DNA of 64,000 nucleotides, from contig NZ_CP150145.1 in the NCBI RefSeq assembly GCF_037963835.1, forward strand, positions 4,030,001 to 4,094,000, in the 5' to 3' direction. The position numbers and the translations under genes are program-made. Of this stretch, positions 42,926 through 51,219 are shown piece by piece. Under the pieces are notes generated by a model. That model ran no database searches. It was not told where the DNA came from and saw only the letters and a list, made by a program, of their open reading frames with translations. How positions within the stretch are numbered: the stretch's first letter is position 1; each line of letters opens with the position of its first letter. The stretch is from Paenibacillus sp. FSL H8-0332. GTDB taxonomy: Bacteria > Bacillota > Bacilli > Paenibacillales > Paenibacillaceae.

Positions 42926-43417
42926 ATGATTTCGACCAGAATTGAAACGAAGGAAGCATTCCGCATCATTGGGTTCAAGGCCACACTAAGTGAAGATGGA
43001 GCAGTGCACGATCCAGCGTATTCTCCGCTCAAAACGGCTTTTTTCAAAAGCACGCTGGAGAACGGCTCTATGGCCTCCCTGCGTCCTCTGTCCGAAAGCC
43101 CCTACGGCTTCGCCGCGATTACCCAGGAAGATGGAAAGATCCTGTATGTTGCAGGCGTTCAGTCGCCCAGGCCCCAGCCGGATGTAGCGGTTGAAGTACT
43201 TTTTCCGGGAGGAGAGTATTTGGTGTTGTCGGGTCAGGGCGGCTTGTCGCGTCTCGCGTTTGACCGGCTGGAGGATGAGGCATTCGATGCCATCCTGAAC
43301 GATAACTATGAGTATGTGTACACCGGATACCCGATTGCGGAGGTACTGACCAATGGCAACCCTATAGATGCCGAAGTCGAAGTGTGGGTGCCGGTGAAGA
43401 AGCGGGATGCGGATTGA
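42926..43417 (+). CDS. GyrI-like effector-binding domain protein
   Basis: The 163-residue protein has the GyrI/SOUL-like small-molecule-binding pattern (IETKEAFRIIGFKATL at the N-terminus, YGFAAIT, VEVLFPGGEYLVLSGQGG and AEVEVWVPVKK at the end). Free-standing members are hydrolases or ligand binders. AGGAGG precedes ATG 42926. The neighbouring divergent WYL regulator suggests common control. It is unlikely to bind DNA. Confidence 0.75.
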   Translation: MISTRIETKEAFRIIGFKATLSEDGAVHDPAYSPLKTAFFKSTLENGSMASLRPLSESPYGFAAITQEDGKILYVAGVQSPRPQPDVAVEVLFPGGEYLVLSGQGGLSRLAFDRLEDEAFDAILNDNYEYVYTGYPIAEVLTNGNPIDAEVEVWVPVKKRDAD

Positions 43418-43543
43418 AGATTGTTTTTGAGGAAATAAGGTAGGGTATATGTAAAAGTGGCTTCGTTGCGTTGTAGCGCGTTGGATCAGCGGCACTCAGA
43501 GTTTGAGGTGTGGCTGATCCAGCGCTCAACCACCTGCTCATGT

Positions 43544-44404
43544 CTAGCGGCTTTCGCGCTGACCAGCCCAGTATGTTAAGGTACAGGCGTATAGGATGAT
43601 AAAGGCTGTGATGATTAGGACAACGGGGATAACAAAATTAATGTTAAGCAGAGATATCATATTTAGCTGAACGACGGATAACAGGATAACGAACAAGAAG
43701 CTTGCTGTAATCATAAAATTCGACCAGGCACGGCGGTAAGTTAAGTCTTCCCTAACCTGCTGCTTCCCTCTGCGCATTCTCCAATATTCATATATGAACA
43801 GAAGGGTTCCTAACACCTGCATGATCGTAGGTATAAACACGATACTATAAGATTTATCTACATAGCGGTCTACGGTCCAACTGCCGTTGAAATGGACCGG
43901 AAGCTGGTCAGGCATCAGATCGTAGTTGCGCAGCACTGTTACAATACTAACCACAATAATAACAGCATGAATGAGGAACCAATGACTGGGCAGGCCAACA
44001 TTTCCTTTCCGCAATCCAGGTTCCATCCCTATGACCGATGATTCGGGAGCAGAAGGCAGCATAGACAGTACACTTTTCATTTTCAAATGATACCTAAAGT
44101 TAATGACCAGGGAGATTACGAGCATGGCGAGTGAATAGAAGATAATGATCCAACTGACTTGCTTGGAATGTTCATCACTGTAGATTAGGCATAGGATGCC
44201 AACAATGAATAGGATGGTATGTAGAATAGCACTAATCCTGGCATATGACCTCCGCATCTGGCGCAGCGGCTCACTGAGGAATTGTACAGCGCTGACGGTG
44301 ACTCCGAAACTAATCGTCTCTTTTGTTAAATACGGCATACTCACGATGAGTACAATAGAAGGTACAAACACTAAGATAAATATGATAACAGGCAGTATCG
44401 TCAT
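43544..44404 (-). CDS. DUF1648 membrane protein
   Basis: The protein of about 286 residues has seven or eight hydrophobic segments. The DUF1648 signature lies near residue 165-180: YDLMPDQLPVHFNGSWTVDRY. Relatives (such as YhdJ/SdpI-like proteins) sit in membranes, some as immunity proteins against peptide toxins, often next to GntR regulators, which are absent here. ATG 44404 follows GAGGTG; 44413 is possible. Confidence 0.8.
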   Translation of the reverse strand: MTILPVIIFILVFVPSIVLIVSMPYLTKETISFGVTVSAVQFLSEPLRQMRRSYARISAILHTILFIVGILCLIYSDEHSKQVSWIIIFYSLAMLVISLVINFRYHLKMKSVLSMLPSAPESSVIGMEPGLRKGNVGLPSHWFLIHAVIIVVSIVTVLRNYDLMPDQLPVHFNGSWTVDRYVDKSYSIVFIPTIMQVLGTLLFIYEYWRMRRGKQQVREDLTYRRAWSNFMITASFLFVILLSVVQLNMISLLNINFVIPVVLIITAFIILYACTLTYWAGQRESR

Positions 44405-44430
44405 ATCATTCACCTCATTTTATATGTATC

Positions 44431-45168
44431 TTATTTTACATAATCCTGGAAATAGATCTTATACTCTGCATATTTTTCAGGATTACTTTTTTCAAATACT
44501 TTCAAAGAAGCAGGTTCCCGAAAATCTATATCATTGACTGAAAAATTGACACTCTTCATATCTCCATTCGCATTATTTTCAGTCTTGTATGGTTGTATTA
44601 TTCTACCTTCCTGTATCATTTCAATGGCTAACATCTTAGCCCATCCACGCGTCACATAAGCAGAGAATGAAATATGATCATAGCTGATAAATCTCCACAC
44701 TTCTTCTATAGATGACGTCCTATCATATTTTGCGTATTGATTACTTGAATGTATTGCCACATATCTGTAAGGTGTATTAATAAATACGTCCCTGTATTCA
44801 AATGTACTATCGTTGCTGGTCGATGATAATAAGGGTAATTTGAAGTCTTCACCGAAATATGCACCATCTTTTTTCCCTTCATTGATCGCCTTCATGATTT
44901 GATCATCCGTTAGACTATAGATATATCCGTAACCAGATTTTATTTTCGCTTCTATGACATCTTTATCTAGTAATGTCAATGAATCTGCTGCCATATTTGT
45001 TTTAGGTAAACTTGTGTTAGGTACATCAATAGAAGTTGAAATTGACTTATTGATACTCGAAATTGTACTTCCTTTCTCAACTAAATCATACTTCGATAAT
45101 CCATAAAATATCACTACATTTAGTGCTAATGAAACGGACAATAATATAAATAAAATCTTAACCTTCAT
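44431..45168 (-). CDS. Membrane-anchored extracytoplasmic protein of unknown function
   Basis: The 245-residue protein has an N-terminal signal anchor (MKVKILFILLSVSLALNVVIF). A Ser-rich stalk and a soluble domain follow (SLTDDQIMKAINEGKKDGAYF, RYVAIHSSNQYAKYD, SYDHISFSAYVTRGWA). No family is recognised. It is probably outside the membrane. It lies 26 bases upstream of the DUF1648 gene on the same strand, so they may share a transcript. Confidence 0.6.
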   Translation of the reverse strand: MKVKILFILLSVSLALNVVIFYGLSKYDLVEKGSTISSINKSISTSIDVPNTSLPKTNMAADSLTLLDKDVIEAKIKSGYGYIYSLTDDQIMKAINEGKKDGAYFGEDFKLPLLSSTSNDSTFEYRDVFINTPYRYVAIHSSNQYAKYDRTSSIEEVWRFISYDHISFSAYVTRGWAKMLAIEMIQEGRIIQPYKTENNANGDMKSVNFSVNDIDFREPASLKVFEKSNPEKYAEYKIYFQDYVK

Positions 45169-45280
45169 TATGTATGCCACCCTCAATTTCCGCGTAATGC
45201 AATAACCCTACCATATTATAGGTTATCTGTCACTTTGCTGCCCCTCCCCATTTAGACAAGCCTGTGCTACTTACTTCAGG

Positions 45281-45326
45281 AAAAAAAGGCTGTAACAAGT
45301 CACTCTTCCACTCCCCCGTCACAGCC
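45281..45326 (-). terminator. Terminator after 45347-46273
   Basis: On the minus strand GGCTGTGAC and GTTACAGCC close a hairpin followed by seven T (A-run 45281-45287). Confidence 0.8.
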
Positions 45327-45346
45327 CCTAGAATGTACCCTCATCA

Positions 45347-46273
45347 TCAGAGCAATTCTTTAACCGAAACCTGATACAACATATCATCTGCACAGAACAG
45401 CACGCGATCTTCCCGAAAATCTTGCGTCACTGGTACAAGCGGCTCAGATTTTTCATTAAGGAACTGTATCTTATGCCCTTTGGTCAGGCTTGCTTGTTCA
45501 TGTTTTTTGATATAATAGTCTCCGTGTTTGCCGTAACCGCCATCGAACAAGAAGTGACAACCATCCGTGCAGAACCCGGCCGAACCGGAAATCTCAGGAT
45601 TCATAAATGTGACCTTGGGCTGAGTGGGTCCGCCTGAGATGCAGCCGAGCAAAAAGTCCGTATAATAATAAAACCAGACCTCCTCTTCACGGACAACATT
45701 CAATGCGTAACAATCGGCAATATCCGACACATGATCTTCGTATACTTTGTTGCCATGCTCATCCCAGGCCACAAGGCCGTGTGCACCGACAGGTTGATCC
45801 CACCCGTTATTCCCGAACACGCCTTCGTCAAAATAACTGGTCCAGATGGTGCCTTTCTCCGTCACTTGAACCTTCTGAATCCCGTCCCCAAGCAGGAACT
45901 CACGAACGGTACGTCCTTTATAATCACACACTTTGGCGTTCAGATCATATGTGCCTGCACCATAATACGAGCAGCGCGCTCCAACCAACAGCAGATGTCT
46001 GCGGAGCGGCTGAACATAATGATAATTAAAATGCTGATCCTCAATCAAAATCTCATCGATATAATGTTGACTTTCTATCATCAAAACCTTGTAAGTATGC
46101 GGTTGCTTCAAAGCCGGTTGGACGAACATTCCTCGTTTCCGTTCCGGGATCTGGTTAATCAGCAGGACATATACGCATCCATCTCCACCGAGTTGAGCCG
46201 AGACGATCTTGAACCCTTTAGTATACACCGAAATATCTGCAAAAGGCTGCAGCGTCACTGTTTTATGAAACAT
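45347..46273 (-). CDS. Hypothetical beta-rich protein, possible beta-propeller
   Basis: The 308-residue cytoplasmic protein has repeated beta-strand blocks (GDGCVYVLLINQ, GRTVREFLLGDGIQKVQVTEKGTI, HGLVAWDEHGNKVYEDH, YALNVVREEEVWFYYYTDF) like a propeller. EKGTIWTSYFDEGVFG recalls the WD40/NHL-type blade pattern. No catalytic motif is seen. AGGAGG precedes the ATG. The function is unknown. Confidence 0.6.
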   Translation of the reverse strand: MFHKTVTLQPFADISVYTKGFKIVSAQLGGDGCVYVLLINQIPERKRGMFVQPALKQPHTYKVLMIESQHYIDEILIEDQHFNYHYVQPLRRHLLLVGARCSYYGAGTYDLNAKVCDYKGRTVREFLLGDGIQKVQVTEKGTIWTSYFDEGVFGNNGWDQPVGAHGLVAWDEHGNKVYEDHVSDIADCYALNVVREEEVWFYYYTDFLLGCISGGPTQPKVTFMNPEISGSAGFCTDGCHFLFDGGYGKHGDYYIKKHEQASLTKGHKIQFLNEKSEPLVPVTQDFREDRVLFCADDMLYQVSVKELL

Positions 46274-46382
46274 GCCTATTCCTCCTTAAGAGCTGATGTA
46301 AAACCATCCTCTGTTCTATTACCGTATTATGTCAGAGTAGATGGAACCAGAACATGGCGGAAGTATGGCGAAGGTAATCAGA

Positions 46383-46802
46383 TCAGTATTTTTTATAAAA
46401 ATAAGGTCCACTAAATGATTCATGAGTGTTAACATACGTCCATTGAAATTCCGTGTCGACGATATAAATATCGTCTTCATTTTTAAAATCATCCGCAACA
46501 ATGTTCTTCGCATTCTCTATAGTTAATGCAAGATCAGAATGTTGGTAAAATACATACACGCGATTCTTTATTTCGTTATTAAAAGCAAGTTTTGCATGGT
46601 CCTTTTCGTAGGCATTTACTTTACTGTAGCTGAATAGATTCCATAAAAAGTCGTGCAAATATATTTTCCTTTTTTCATCACTGCTTATAGCCTCAGCAAA
46701 TTCCTTCTCCCAGATGCCTCTAAGGTACTTCCCCCATTTACCAATCTCAGTATATTTAATATTTCGTTTATGAAGTATTTCTGTAAGCTTTGTCTTTGTC
46801 AT
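46383..46802 (-). CDS. DUF4275-like protein
   Basis: The 139-residue protein matches the DUF4275 pattern: WEKEFAEAISSDEKRKIYL, HDFLWNLFSYSKV, then YVFYQHSDLALTIENA, DIYIVDTEFQWTYVNTHE and GPYFY. The family occurs in Bacillales with unknown function. The start is ATG 46802; a GTG just before it is possible. Confidence 0.72.
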   Translation of the reverse strand: MTKTKLTEILHKRNIKYTEIGKWGKYLRGIWEKEFAEAISSDEKRKIYLHDFLWNLFSYSKVNAYEKDHAKLAFNNEIKNRVYVFYQHSDLALTIENAKNIVADDFKNEDDIYIVDTEFQWTYVNTHESFSGPYFYKKY

Positions 46803-46941
46803 CACGTATCATCACTTTCGCTACTATTTAGCATATAGTTGAATATTCATTTCGTAATTATATTGTATAGAAGGCTCGATGAAGCTGGCAGTGGGGATAT
46901 TATTAATAATATTCAGAAATCCCCATCATAAAAGGAGATAG

Positions 46942-47427
46942 ATGAACAGAACCAGATTCACAAAATTACTATTATTATTTTTGTTTGTACTTTTGATTAG
47001 TTCATGTCAATCCTCGACTGAACCTAGTACCGGAAACAATAGCAATACTGGAGATTGGCCTTCTTACACCTTTGAAGAATTGTTATCAAATTCAGACTTG
47101 GTTGTTTATGGAGAAATCACTGACACTAAAAATCTTGACGGTGACCCTCCTTCACAAGAATCAAATCTGAATGTTTTGAAAGTGTTGAAAGGTGACGAAA
47201 CGAATAAAACAATATCCTTAAAACTAACAGACCCTTTATATTATGTTAGTTCTGATTCTAAGTATGTTATGTTCTTAGAGGATACCGGCTCTTACTATAC
47301 ACAAAAAACGTACAACTCCCTTTTAATCGAAAAAAATGGAGTCATCTCATCTAGTCTTCAAGGATTAAGCCGCGAATTTACAATAGATGAGGTTCAAAAT
47401 CAGATTTCTAGTGTTATGGAAAAATGA
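46942..47427 (+). CDS. Lipoprotein with a small beta domain
   Basis: The 161-residue protein has a lipoprotein signal with lipobox ISSC. A Ser/Asn spacer follows, then a beta-rich domain (SDLVVYGEITDTKNLDG, SNLNVLKVLKGDE, KYVMFLEDTGSYY) like the cardiolipin-type outer domain seen in several Bacillus lipoproteins. AAAGGAGA lies before the ATG. The function is unknown. Confidence 0.6.
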   Translation: MNRTRFTKLLLLFLFVLLISSCQSSTEPSTGNNSNTGDWPSYTFEELLSNSDLVVYGEITDTKNLDGDPPSQESNLNVLKVLKGDETNKTISLKLTDPLYYVSSDSKYVMFLEDTGSYYTQKTYNSLLIEKNGVISSSLQGLSREFTIDEVQNQISSVMEK

Positions 47428-47481
47428 TTATTAATGAGTCTTAGAGGGGCAGTTTTTTTCTGCTCCTTTTTTTGGTTTAAC

Positions 47482-47720
47482 CGATATGATACTAGGAGTA
47501 ATGTGATGCACCCGACCGCCGTTCTATTCGGAGACTGGATAGGATTCGAGCAGATCAAAGTTCTCGTGATTCCCGTCAATAAACAGGGTGGTCCATGGTT
47601 TCTCAGTCAACCATTTTAGCCAAAAGCGATCCTCCGCATCATCTGCCCACAGCAAGCCGAAGTCCCCAACGATAATAACATAATCCTGCTTCGTCAGCGC
47701 CCTGCCTTCAGGAAAGTTCC
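47482..47720 (-). pseudogene. Metallophosphoesterase fragment
   Basis: A minus-strand frame reads NFPEGRALTKQDYVIIVGDF, then GLLWADDAEDRFWLKWL, IDGNHENFDLLESYPVSE. These are the central phosphoesterase motifs GDF and GNHE. A TAG at 47524-47526 replaces the usual tryptophan, after which NGGRVHHITPSI continues. The N-terminal DLH motif and the C-terminus are absent. It is a remnant, different from the two intact phosphoesterases at 2819 and 57859. Confidence 0.8.
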
Positions 47721-47724
47721 CCTT

Positions 47725-48198
47725 TCAGTGAGCGCTTGATTGGATCGCAAAAGCATATTTCTTCTCCTGCTTCTCCCAGATTGCATTTATGATAAAACCT
47801 CTATATTCCTTTTTATCTTTTTCATAGTAAGAGCTTAAGGAAGAAGCGATGTGCGTTTCTAAATTGAAGCTATACACGCCTTTCTTTGTAACATAGGGAA
47901 CGTCGGTTATTAATTTGGATGTATATAAATAATCTCCATTAGAATCAAGTAATCCATCGCTTATGGAAAGTGTGTCAGGCGGATTTGATCCAAAATCAAT
48001 TGAAATCTCTTCGCCAATTTTCAAATATTGAATTTCCGAAGTGTTCTCTTCCTCGAATGCAAAAGAAAACGGTGAAGCTGTCTGATCGGATAAAGAAGCC
48101 TTTTGATCACTATTCAGATTCGCATATTTAATATTCTCTTTTCCGCCAACAATGGTAACACTACTCTTAGGACTACCATCACAGCCCGTAAATGCCAC
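47725..48198 (-). pseudogene. Lipoprotein gene truncated by the IS element
   Basis: The frame encodes about 157 residues, starting (V)AFTGCDGSPKSS, so it keeps the lipobox-like FTGC but has lost the signal peptide. A beta-rich domain follows. The 5' end is cut exactly where the IS200/IS605-type element ends (about 48201). It cannot be exported as a lipoprotein in this form. Confidence 0.75.
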
Positions 48199-48199
48199 A

Positions 48200-48330
48200 A
48201 TTGAACCTCCACACCCTTAAAAGGGTGGGATTCTTAGCTAGTTAGCGGGCGCATACGTTTCCGCTTTGCCCTACTGCTAAGTTAAGGGCGAGTTCATTCG
48301 CCCATCCTAGATCAGAGCTTATAGCTACCT
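48200..48330 (-). ncRNA. Candidate omega RNA / right end of the TnpB element
   Basis: The 130 bases after tnpB are rich in hairpins (GGGCGAATGAACTCGCCC, and a terminal hairpin at 48210-48229 with ACCCTT/AAGGGT). In IS200/IS605 elements the omega RNA overlaps the end of tnpB and the right end, and its guide lies just outside the element. Here that would begin below 48201, in the lipoprotein remnant. The assignment is by position and shape. Confidence 0.5.
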
Positions 48331-49402
48331 AGGCTGGCAGACTGTTACCATCTGCCACAGGTTGACGCATGATGTTGATGGCACCGACCCGATCCCGATG
48401 TGCTGTATAACCGCAGTTGCAATGATACGTTCGATCCTTTGCTTTGTTCCGCTCTCCACAAGAGGGACAGCCTTGCGAGGTGTATGCCGGATTCACTTCA
48501 ACCACTTGGATTCCAGCAAGTGTCGCCTTATATGCGATGAACATTTGCAACTGATAGAACGACCATTGATGCAGATTTTTAGCGTTTTTACGACTTGTTC
48601 TTGTCGTCTTACGAATATTCGTCAGTTTCTCTAGCTTGATGACAGACACCTTTTCTTGAATCGCCATATTCACGATCTGGCGGCTGATTTTGTGATTCTG
48701 ATCTTTCATAAAACGACTTTCCTTGTCGGTCTGTTTACGGATCGCGGATAACTTTTTAAGCTTTCCTAATTTGCGGCGATAGCTGCTGTACTTACGGCGA
48801 ACAAATTTGTTTTTACGTCCATTTCCGCAAAATTTTGTCTTGCCACTTGAGGTTACGGCAACAGCAGGCACTTTCAAGCCTAGATCAATCCCCATCACTT
48901 CATCACCATCGACTGGTTTGGTGGGGCGTTCGATTGAAATTTGAACAAACCATTTCGCTGATTTTTGAACCACGCGCAGAAGTCCAAGCTTCCCATTCGA
49001 AAGGTTGTCTCGCTCCCGATCCGAAAGAAGCGCAGGGACCACAAGACGTTGTACTTTTCCATCCAGGATCACGGGGAAAGAAATGTGGTTGCCCCAAATC
49101 GTATAATTTTGATTGTTCACGTAGTACACCCTCTTTTGGAGAAGAGGCCGTTTCTTCGTTTTCTTGAACCGCTGAAACAGGCTTTTGGCGTCTCGAATCA
49201 CTTGATTCTTTACGGCAGAGGGTAGATTGGCATGGACGGTTTTTGAAGTTAATTTCGGAAACGTTCCAGACCTTTCGGCTTGCTCCGTTAATTCGTTGAC
49301 GGTTCGAATGTATTCGTTCCCCATATTCACCAATACAGACGGACGGGGTGGAATCGTTACGGTTTGCAGGGTTTCACCCCCTTGTTTTTTGTTCCTCGAC
49401 AT
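48329..49402 (-). CDS. tnpB: TnpB, RNA-guided nuclease of an IS200/IS605-type element
   Basis: The protein of about 357 residues has a split RuvC site: Asp in MGIDLGLKVP, Glu in IKLEKLTNIR and Asp in AHRDRVGAINI. A zinc ribbon (CPSCG and CNCG) lies between the last two. All catalytic residues are present, so it could be active. TnpB cuts DNA beside a TAM under guidance of an omega RNA and helps the element persist. ATG 49402 lacks a ribosome site; CTG 49369 behind GGGGGTG is an alternative. Confidence 0.92.
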   Translation of the reverse strand: MSRNKKQGGETLQTVTIPPRPSVLVNMGNEYIRTVNELTEQAERSGTFPKLTSKTVHANLPSAVKNQVIRDAKSLFQRFKKTKKRPLLQKRVYYVNNQNYTIWGNHISFPVILDGKVQRLVVPALLSDRERDNLSNGKLGLLRVVQKSAKWFVQISIERPTKPVDGDEVMGIDLGLKVPAVAVTSSGKTKFCGNGRKNKFVRRKYSSYRRKLGKLKKLSAIRKQTDKESRFMKDQNHKISRQIVNMAIQEKVSVIKLEKLTNIRKTTRTSRKNAKNLHQWSFYQLQMFIAYKATLAGIQVVEVNPAYTSQGCPSCGERNKAKDRTYHCNCGYTAHRDRVGAINIMRQPVADGNSLPA

Positions 49403-49475
49403 ATCGTTTGATCGTTTCGCTTGAAACGTTCCCTGCCGTACTGACCAAGTAGGCACGAGTCCAGAGGGAAGGCAT
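49374..49475 (-). pseudogene. tnpA remnant (Y1 transposase C-terminus)
   Basis: Codons from ATG 49473-49475 read MPSLWTRAYLVSTAG, NVSSETIKRYVEEQKTRG, the C-terminal end of an IS200-type TnpA. The HUH motif and the catalytic tyrosine, which lie further upstream in an intact TnpA, are missing. The element cannot move without help. It overlaps the tnpB 5' end. Confidence 0.85.
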
Positions 49476-49563
49476 GATAGTTAATTAATGATAAGGTAGT
49501 TTTGGTATTTCTGTAGAATTGTCAATTTTGACAGCATAAGGATGTCCCTTAAACAAAGACGAT

Positions 49564-50979
49564 TCATCCCACCCCTAAAGGAGTGGGATTTCTCGACCAA
49601 TTTCTGTAATTATAATTCACCAATAAAGGCCAGCCCAGCACGAATAGTAACAACAGCGCTCTGATTAGCAGGGTAACACGGGCCTTGATCTTTTGGCGGC
49701 GGATTCCCTTCTCTGTGGCAAAATCGCTTCTCCCTCCTGCCAGCCGGATGAGCTTAAACGCAATCCCAATCACAGTTAACACTACTAAAAGCGAACCTAT
49801 CCCGTCCATTAGGATATAGGTGTCGTCATACTTTAAGGTCTTCATCGGCTGCCCTTGCATCTGGTCATAGATATTCTGAGCAATCAGCGTAGGTGCGGTA
49901 GAGTTCAGATTAGCCAGTACGAACACCCCCTCCTTACGTTCTGGATCGATGATCGCCTGGGAAGAATAATTCGGGTTGCTTCCACTATGACGGATCACCC
50001 TCGTCTCCCGGTCTTGGCTCCAGCCGAAGGCATAGAATAGATTTTCACTTTCATCTCCCGCTGTACTAAGGTCAGGCTTATGGGATTGTTGAATGGCCTT
50101 TCTTAGATTATCCGGGACCTCGCCGCTTCCAATCTGAGCGTTGACCCAGTGCTGCAAATCCTTCAGATTGGTCACCAGATACCCTGCGGCTATATTTCCG
50201 TAGTATCTGGGAGCATCGTAGGCTATGCTTTTGCCAAAAAACACCCGATACCCCTGCGCTAGCTGCTCCGGCTTCCGTTCCTGTCCTGTCGAGAAATAGC
50301 TGTCGTTCATCCCCAGCGGCTTAAGGATCTGCTCGGTCACATAATCCTGATAGCTCATCCCCGTAACCCGTTCAATAATCGCTGCCAGAATATCGTAATT
50401 CACTGTTGCATACTGATACGCATTGCCCGGCTGGGTATCCAGCGCAAGGCTGGACATTTTATGTATGGTCGCTGCAAGCTGCTCCTTATCTGAACCTTCG
50501 GGGATTAGGCGGATGCTCCATGACGGTATGCCGCTGGTATGTGATAGTAGCTGGTTAATTGCGATCTTAACCTTCTCCCCCTTATAGGTTGGAGCAAACT
50601 CTGGTAGATACTGCGAGACATCATCGGTATAAGCCAAAGCCCCCTGATCCTGTAATATAATCACAGCCAGAGCCGTAAAGGCCTTGGTCGTTGAGCCTAG
50701 TTCAAAAAGCGACTCCGCCGTAACCGGCCTTCGCTGCTCCTTATCGGCGTAGCCGTAGGTTTTGAATTCGGTCTTGCCCTTGCTAGCGGATAGAATCGCT
50801 ACACCTGGAGTAGCTGTTTTGTCCATGATGCTCTGCACCATGCCGGACTCACTATCAATCTTCCCTGAAGCCAAAAGAGTTCCAATCTCATGCCAACATG
50901 CAGCCGTAGCAAGGATTACGATCAGCAGCATCGCAATGCCTTTTAGCAGCATTTCTTTTCTTCGCGTTGTTCTCTTCAT
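49564..50979 (-). CDS. Beta-lactamase-fold serine hydrolase, C-terminus cut by the IS element
   Basis: The protein has an N-terminal signal or anchor segment (about 10-28), then a class-C/AmpC-like domain. The nucleophile motif is ELGSTTKAFTAL (SxxK), followed by YATVNYDIL and HSGSNPNYSSQ. A membrane part follows (about 400-420, then ALLLLFVLGWPLLVNY). The last residues (SRNPTPLGVG) are encoded by the IS left end, so one or more C-terminal membrane helices are lost. Relatives are penicillin-binding-like esterases or peptidases. It may still fold. Confidence 0.82.
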   Translation of the reverse strand: MKRTTRRKEMLLKGIAMLLIVILATAACWHEIGTLLASGKIDSESGMVQSIMDKTATPGVAILSASKGKTEFKTYGYADKEQRRPVTAESLFELGSTTKAFTALAVIILQDQGALAYTDDVSQYLPEFAPTYKGEKVKIAINQLLSHTSGIPSWSIRLIPEGSDKEQLAATIHKMSSLALDTQPGNAYQYATVNYDILAAIIERVTGMSYQDYVTEQILKPLGMNDSYFSTGQERKPEQLAQGYRVFFGKSIAYDAPRYYGNIAAGYLVTNLKDLQHWVNAQIGSGEVPDNLRKAIQQSHKPDLSTAGDESENLFYAFGWSQDRETRVIRHSGSNPNYSSQAIIDPERKEGVFVLANLNSTAPTLIAQNIYDQMQGQPMKTLKYDDTYILMDGIGSLLVVLTVIGIAFKLIRLAGGRSDFATEKGIRRQKIKARVTLLIRALLLLFVLGWPLLVNYNYRNWSRNPTPLGVG

Positions 50980-51042
50980 GATTATGCTCCTTCAAGTTCG
51001 GTCATCTGGGTCAATTTACACTTATCTAGTATGACGGCTTGA

Positions 51043-51105
51043 CGCAGCCGTTCCCTGCACAACGAAGGTAAATCCCAAAGCTTCTGAATAAAACGCTACT
51101 GCCAT
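51043..51105 (-). pseudogene. VOC-family gene fragment
   Basis: The minus strand reads MAVAFYSEALGFTFVV before losing the match. This equals the first strand-helix of VOC proteins, as in VAFYSEAFGLTLGY of the intact gene at 53943-54335. No other part remains. Confidence 0.5.
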
Positions 51106-51219
51106 ATTTAATTTCTCTCCCTGCCTTGACCTTGAAGTATACTTCAACCCTTATAGTGAAATATAGTTAATGGTACACTTAAAAACGGGCATATATGCTT
51201 ATAACGAGAGAGGTATATT

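Larger units (their letters stand above)
48201..49595 (-). mobile_element. IS200/IS605-type element with degenerate tnpA
   Basis: About 1.4 kb between two related terminal hairpins, at 48210-48229 and 49568-49587, both flanked by ATCCCAC. There are no inverted terminal repeats or target duplication, as expected. It carries tnpB and only the 3' end of tnpA. It lies in a beta-lactamase-family gene on one side and abuts a cut lipoprotein gene on the other, so sequence between the two was probably lost. Confidence 0.8.
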
